Shown piece after piece: positions 58,931 to 64,000 of a stretch of DNA of 64,000 bases. This DNA is from Heterostelium album PN500 (Eukaryota > Evosea > Eumycetozoa > Acytosteliales > Acytosteliaceae), in assembly GCF_000004825.1 (NCBI RefSeq), contig NW_008805068.1, forward strand, positions 1,364,001 through 1,428,000, given 5' to 3'. The position numbers and the translations under genes were made by a program. Positions within the stretch are counted from its first letter, which is position 1; each line of letters begins with the position of its first letter. Below the pieces are notes generated by a model. It ran no database searches and was not told the DNA's origin. It saw nothing but the letters and a program-made list of their open reading frames with translations.

Positions 58931-61900
58931 TTATGAAGATTGTGAGTTGAATATATTTAATTGTACAGTTGGATCATCTGTATTGATGTTAGCTTGTGCA
59001 ACACTTATTCTCACTCTTTCTTTAACGATTTTGTGGTTTTTGGTAATAGTTGTTTCAAGTATTTCTTTGATTGTTGATTTGATTAGTTTTGTTGGGATTT
59101 TGAATGATTCAAGTGTTTTGATTAGATTAGATGGAACAGTTCCAATGAGTGTTATTAATGGATTTATCAAAAATACTTTATCGTTGTTTGTGTGATTGGT
59201 ATTTGTGTTGTTTATGATTGTTAATTTGTGATTGGGTGGGATTATATTGTTTAATTTGGTTGTATAAAAGTTTAAGAGTGAGTTTCGGTGTTGATTAGTA
59301 GCAGTGCATCTCAACAAGATGTGGGATGTTGTTTCTGGTTCATTCTTATCGCAGTGTATACAATTAGGAGAGGTAATTTTGGGGTGTTTGATGGTAAAGA
59401 GCGGAGCTCGCCATGGACCGTTGTTGGCAAGTAGTTTCTGTTGGAGGTACTTTGGTATTCTTGGGGAGTCACTAAGCAGTTCGAAGGTGGCTTTACGGTC
59501 AAAGTTCAGTTCGGTTAGCTTTCCTTGGGACGTTGAACGCCAATTGGTAAATCTTTTGTTCTTTTGGATTAGTTTGATGTGGTATTTGATGTTTGGGATG
59601 GCTTCATTTTCAGCGCTGGATAGGGAGAGTGGGAGCCATTGTTCGTTGTGGTAGTTAGTTGGTGGCTGGGAAATGGCACCCTTGGCAAGTCGGTCTGCTA
59701 TGTCATTGCCAGGGTTACCAGAATGTGCGGCAACTTTGGTAAGTTTGGTGTGTAGGTTTAGTTGTTTTCTTTGGTTTATTAGTTTGGTTATTGCAGACAA
59801 AACTGGGAAATATGATTTGTTGAAATGGTTGTATAGGTGGAATTTGTTTGTGGTTGATTTGGTAATGAAATTGATCGATGATTCTGAGTCAGTGATGATT
59901 TCTATGTTGGTGTTGGGTGGTGCGTGTTGTAGTGCGTGAAGGATAGCTTGCAGTTCAGCGTTTTCTATGCCTTGGATTCCGGAGACTCTATTGTTAAACC
60001 AATAGCCGGAGGAAGGGGAGTAGACACCGAAGGCTGCTTTAGCTGGTCTGATTATTATGTTGTGTGTTGATGTTAAGATTTCATTGTTGTTAATTACGGT
60101 TGTATTCTCTTTTTCAATTTGTTTATGGCAGGAGCCATCTGTGTAGATCTTGTGGATTGCTGTAGGAAGGGAAAGGGAGTTAGTAGGTAATTGTAATGTA
60201 GTATGTTGGGTGGTGGAAGGTGGGGTTATTTGGTTGGTAGGTGTGTATGATTTGATTAGGTTGATTTTGATTTTAATGCTATTTTTAATTATTCCTGAAG
60301 AAGCTTGTTCCTTATCGCATAATGTTGTTCTGAAATATCTGAGTTGAGATTTATCGATGTTGTTTAGGTTGAGATCTTCTAGTGCTTTAGGTTTTATTAT
60401 ACTGTATGTGTTGTTGTTGATAATGAATAGTTGTTTTGCGTTGGTGTTTTTGCTTTCATTATTAACTAATTTACTCTTGATTATCGAATTATGTTGAAAG
60501 TAAAAGTCAGGTTGATCGAGTCTGTTAATGGGGTTGATGAGTGGGTGGTTACTGTTGAGTTTAATTCCATATTTTTTGCAGATGGAAAAGAAGAGGAAGT
60601 GGCTAGTTTTCTTGAGCTTCTTGATGGATGTGTCAATGAAGAGGAGGGTTGGATCTGCGTGGATGGACTGGAGTTTTCTCCACAGTGAGAACGTAGATGT
60701 GTTGAGTATAGTGTTTTCCAGATTTAGAAGACGGTAGAAAGAGTGTGCTGTAAGGTATTCATTCGCGTCAGTCATGGAGGTAAGGTTCAGTCCAAACATA
60801 TCAGTAGAAGAATGGAATAGGTTAGATGCAGTGTTGTTGAGCCAGAATTTTCTATGTTTGATGACCTTGCGGTTGAGAATATCGAATTGTTTAAGTGTAG
60901 TTGGAGAGTAGTTGATGATTCCCATTCCATAGGTAATGGCAGGCGAAGTAATAGCGTTAATAGCACGGACATATTGATCAGAGTATAACGTGTTTCTTGC
61001 GAGAGATTCTAAAGTAGGTGTGATCTTGTTTTTGACATGGTTGGTGTGGTTGCTCCATGTTTGTGTTGGTAAGATGTGTACACCAAGATATTTGTAGGTT
61101 TTGCCACTGTGGTATGAAGGAAGTGGAATATCTTTTTGATGTGATTACATTGCTTGGGTTTGTTATTCGTTTGTTGGGTGTTGGTTTTTTTGGTGAGGTT
61201 GGTTTATACATGAAAGCTGATTTCTTGTTGTTGATAAGGAGTCCATGATATGTGAGGAAATCGTTGAGTCTGTTGAGGAGGAGTTGTGCTAAGTTTCTAG
61301 TTGATTCCATTAAGATAATGTCATCAGCTACGGCTAGGTTGTTGATTGGTTTATGTGATCTGAGTATCCTATAACCGCTATTAAGCCTGTTTAGATAGTG
61401 GAGGATAGGATCTATAACAAAGTTCCATAGGGCAGGGGAGAGAGGACAACCTTGTTTGACGCCACGGCCTGTCAATATCCTATTTGTTAAACCAAAAGGT
61501 GTGATAATCTGTATATAACAGTTGGTGTTGATGTTCTTGATGAAGTTGATTGTGTGGATATCGACTCCTTTCCATTCTAGACCTTCGATGATGGACCATA
61601 GTTCTATGGAGTCAAATGCCTTGATAATATCAACGAAGATAAGCCATAGATCTTTATTAAAGATGTTGGCGTCGGTGATGATGTTGTTAATTATGTGCAG
61701 TGGCATTGTGGTTGATCTCTTGTTCCTAAATCCGTACTGTGATTCTGCGAAGTTGAGGTTGGTTGGTTTATTTTCGGTTGTGTGTTGTACTCGGTTGTTG
61801 ATTATGTACATGAATAATTTGTAGGTGTTTGGTAGGAGTGTTATTGCTCTGTAGTTGTCTAGTTCGCATTGGTTTCCATCTTTGAATATGGGATAAACTA

Positions 61901-63700
61901 TACCAAGTTTCCAGTCTGTTGGGATGTCTCCAAGTAGAAGAGAGGAGTTGTAGATGTGTAGGAGTATCTTTAGTGCACTCTCTGGTAATAGCTTTATGAT
62001 CTCGTTTAGAAGGAGGTCGTGACCGGGAGACTTCCTATTGGATGAGTTGGAGACGGCAGAGGTGAGTTCATCTAATGTAATTGGTGATGTAAGTTGTGAA
62101 GTTTCTGGTTGTTGTGGTTTGGTGATATTATTAAACCAGAATTGTTTGGTGGGGTTGTTGGGATCATTGTGTTTGGGGGTGAATAGTTTCCGATAGTATT
62201 CTTCGGTTGCACGAATGACGTCTTCCACTTCACTATGTGTTGTTGTTTCACCAAATTCGTTAGTTGATTTAACGACGTGGGTTTGATGTTGGATTTGGTG
62301 AATGTTGCTTTAGCTGCTTTGAAAAACTTGTGTGAGTTGTCGTATTTAATGTTGTCTAGTTTCTCTTTCCATTTCTTGAGGAAGAATCTGTATTGTTGCT
62401 TTTTCAGTTTCAAGAATTGGTAATCTAGAAGTTTTAAAGAAGTGCGAAGGGAGTTTAGTAGTTCTGTAGGATCGTCAGAGTTGAAGTCTGGATCAAAAGA
62501 GTTGTATTTTGTTTTCAACTTGGTTGGTATTCGTTTGTGAAGAATTAATTTCCTTTCGATTGTTTTGATTAAGATGTTGAGTTGGATTCTTTGCTTGTTG
62601 ACGTGTTGTTTTTGTTTGTCGATCTCTGGATCATGTCTTTTGTTAAGACGAGGTGTTGAAGAGTGGGAGGAGATGTTATGTGTTTTCCAGTTTAACATTC
62701 TTTTTGAGGTGTCGACAATGGTATTTGTGAATTGTTTGTTAATGTTTGAGAGAGTGGAGAGGTTTGTGATTGGTGTATTAAGAATGTTTAACCAATATGG
62801 TTTTCTAAATTCATTTCCCATACTTTCGGTGAAATTCGCCAGAGTTTCTGGTTCATTTTTACCAAGTTTGGATCTTGTAATAAAGTAATTATTATTATTT
62901 TGTGTTGGTTTAGTGTGAATGTTTGGGAAATTAATCTTATCAAGTTTAATTGTGAGAAATGTGGCGAGATGATCGGATTTAATTTTTGAGTTTTTAGGTT
63001 TAGAAATATTAAATTGAAAATTTGTGTTTGTGTTAGGTGTGGAGATAAAATATCCATCAAGACGTGAGAATGATAAACCGTGTGGTCCGTTCTGTGTTCT
63101 TGTGAAATCATTGCTATAACAGGTGTCATGTAAACTAAAAGAGTTGATAAATTTAGCGAATGGGTTATCATTTTTAAATGTGTTTAGTTCATTTAAGTTG
63201 TAGTTGAAATCTCCTGATAGAATAATTAGAGATTGGTTGGGTAGGTTGAATGATTTTAGAGTTGTTGCGAGTTCATTCCAATAATCAAGTTTTTCTCGGT
63301 TATTGGAGGGTGCGTATGAGTTTATGTGTGTGATTGTTTGTTTGTTTATGGTAAATGAGATGATTATGGTGCGTGCATTATTAGATATATATTGTTTTGT
63401 TATATGTGAATAAATCTTTTTATGTACGATTGTTGTAACTCCATACTTTGGCAACTTTGTTTGATTAGGTTTCAATTTGTTAACATTGGTTAGCAATGAG
63501 AGTTCGAGTGATGAGTGTAACGCAATATGCGTTGGTGGTATGTGTTTGTTGAATTGTGTGTGTTGCGTATTAAGCAGATGTGTTTCTTGTAAGGAGATGA
63601 TGTGTTGATTATATGTTTGTACGATGGTACTGATTTTGTGTGACCAATCGCCTTGTATGTTGTGCGAAGACAGGTAGAGATTGGTGTGTGGGGTCTCCAT
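58931..63700 (-). pseudogene. LINE ORF2 polyprotein, two frameshifts
   Basis: About 1590 codons in three frames. The apurinic-type endonuclease starts at 63700: LYLSSHNIQGDWSHKIST, QETHLLN, ILSGDFNYNL, FSRLDGYFIS and the terminal KSDHLATFLT. Reverse transcriptase lies about 62000-61150: SPGHDLLLNEIIKLLPES, YRAITLLPNTYKLFMYIIN, SQYGFRNKRSTT, VDIIKAFDSIELW, GVKQGCPLSPALWNFV and LAVADDIILM (ADD in place of the usual F/YADD). RNase H lies about 60150-59700: IYTDGSCHK, NAELQAILHAL, ITDSESSINFI and AAHSGNPGNDIADRLAKGAI. A C-terminal CxxC-H-C knuckle (NCIHCDKNEPETTSHILLRC) follows. Frame changes fall near 62280 and near 61140; all catalytic motifs remain readable. Confidence 0.88.
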
Positions 63701-63718
63701 TATAATAGTTGGTTATAC

Positions 63719-64000
63719 TTAGTTCATATCCATACCGGTGGCCTCTGTAGTGGAGGTTCCCTGAGTGGGTACTGTGATAGCTGCTACATTGTTTGTTGAT
63801 GGGTTGTTGCTAGTAGCAGTTTGGGTAGTTGTGGTTGTGGTTGTGATTGTTGCAGTGTTAGGAAGTTTAGAGTTTGTTAAGATGGTATCACTATTTGAAT
63901 TATCATTAGTGGTAACGTTGACTGTTGATGTTTGTTGGCTATTAACTACAGTGTTATTATTGCTATCAGTAACGTTGTTTGTTGTTGGTATTTGCTTGTT
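63719..64000 (-). CDS. LINE ORF1, C-terminal 93 residues (partial)
   Basis: Open from the right window edge to a TAA at 63721-63719, 18 bp before the ORF2 ATG. Composition is Thr, Asn, Ser and Gln-rich (VTTNDNSNSDTILTNSKLPN, then TTTTTTQTATSNN) ending EATGMDMN. No domain is visible in this part; the RNA-binding part would lie further upstream. The close spacing suggests ORF2 translation by re-initiation or readthrough from ORF1, as in other LINEs. Confidence 0.7.
   Translation of the reverse strand, partial: NKQIPTTNNVTDSNNNTVVNSQQTSTVNVTTNDNSNSDTILTNSKLPNTATITTTTTTTQTATSNNPSTNNVAAITVPTQGTSTTEATGMDMN

Overview
The window is dictyostelid (social amoeba) nuclear DNA. The evidence is AT-rich intergenic DNA, short introns with GTAAGT/GTATGT donors, coding runs of CAA (Gln) and AAT/AAC (Asn), an HssA/B-type glycine-rich gene pair, polyketide-synthase-like acyltransferases, and tRNA genes bordered by retroelement remains. 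Conserved genes keep fairly balanced codon use, so I do not think it is D. discoideum itself, but I cannot name the species. Gene models below were spliced by hand from reading frame, splice signals and family conservation.

Region 1-24.9 kb is gene-dense housekeeping DNA: an unknown protein; the DEAH helicase DHX15/PRP43; an unknown Q-rich protein with an E2F-type palindrome in its promoter; a drug/metabolite-type membrane transporter; tRNA-Ser(UGA) next to a Ty3/gypsy fossil; a stand-alone acyltransferase; Mediator subunit MED15 divergent from a Cys-rich YAE1-domain protein; prefoldin subunit 6; an NADPH-dependent FMN-reductase-like protein; aspartyl aminopeptidase; and TIMELESS, also with an E2F-type site upstream.

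Region 24.9-46 kb: a 2.2-kb gene-free stretch, then kynureninase, Elongin C, the regulatory subunit of NAD-isocitrate dehydrogenase, a citrate-type mitochondrial carrier, a head-to-head inverted pair of HssA/B-like genes on arms of about 460 bp, a second stand-alone acyltransferase paralogous to the first, the ER P5A-ATPase (ATP13A1/Spf1), a Kelch-repeat protein and TFIIH subunit 5 (TFB5).

Region 46-64 kb is accessory and repeat-rich. It holds a LINE relic, an initiator-type tRNA-Met, and two inverted copies (1.31 and 1.39 kb) of a CACTA-ended DNA element. Between those copies lie a hexapeptide acetyltransferase and a membrane-spanning RasGEF with an IPT/TIG-like ectodomain. Further right are a second LINE copy interrupted by the right-hand CACTA-ended element, palindromic and tandem repeats, and a large LINE (endonuclease, reverse transcriptase, RNase H, zinc knuckle) that runs off the right edge.

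Most noteworthy: the paired stand-alone acyltransferases with a conserved mini-exon and altered GHSxG motifs; the receptor-like RasGEF; a motif shared 19 bp downstream of both tRNA genes, neither of which has a nearby oligo-T terminator; E2F-type sites upstream of TIMELESS and of an unknown gene; and the inverted CACTA-ended elements that carry a Q/N-rich, apparently spliced gene fragment.
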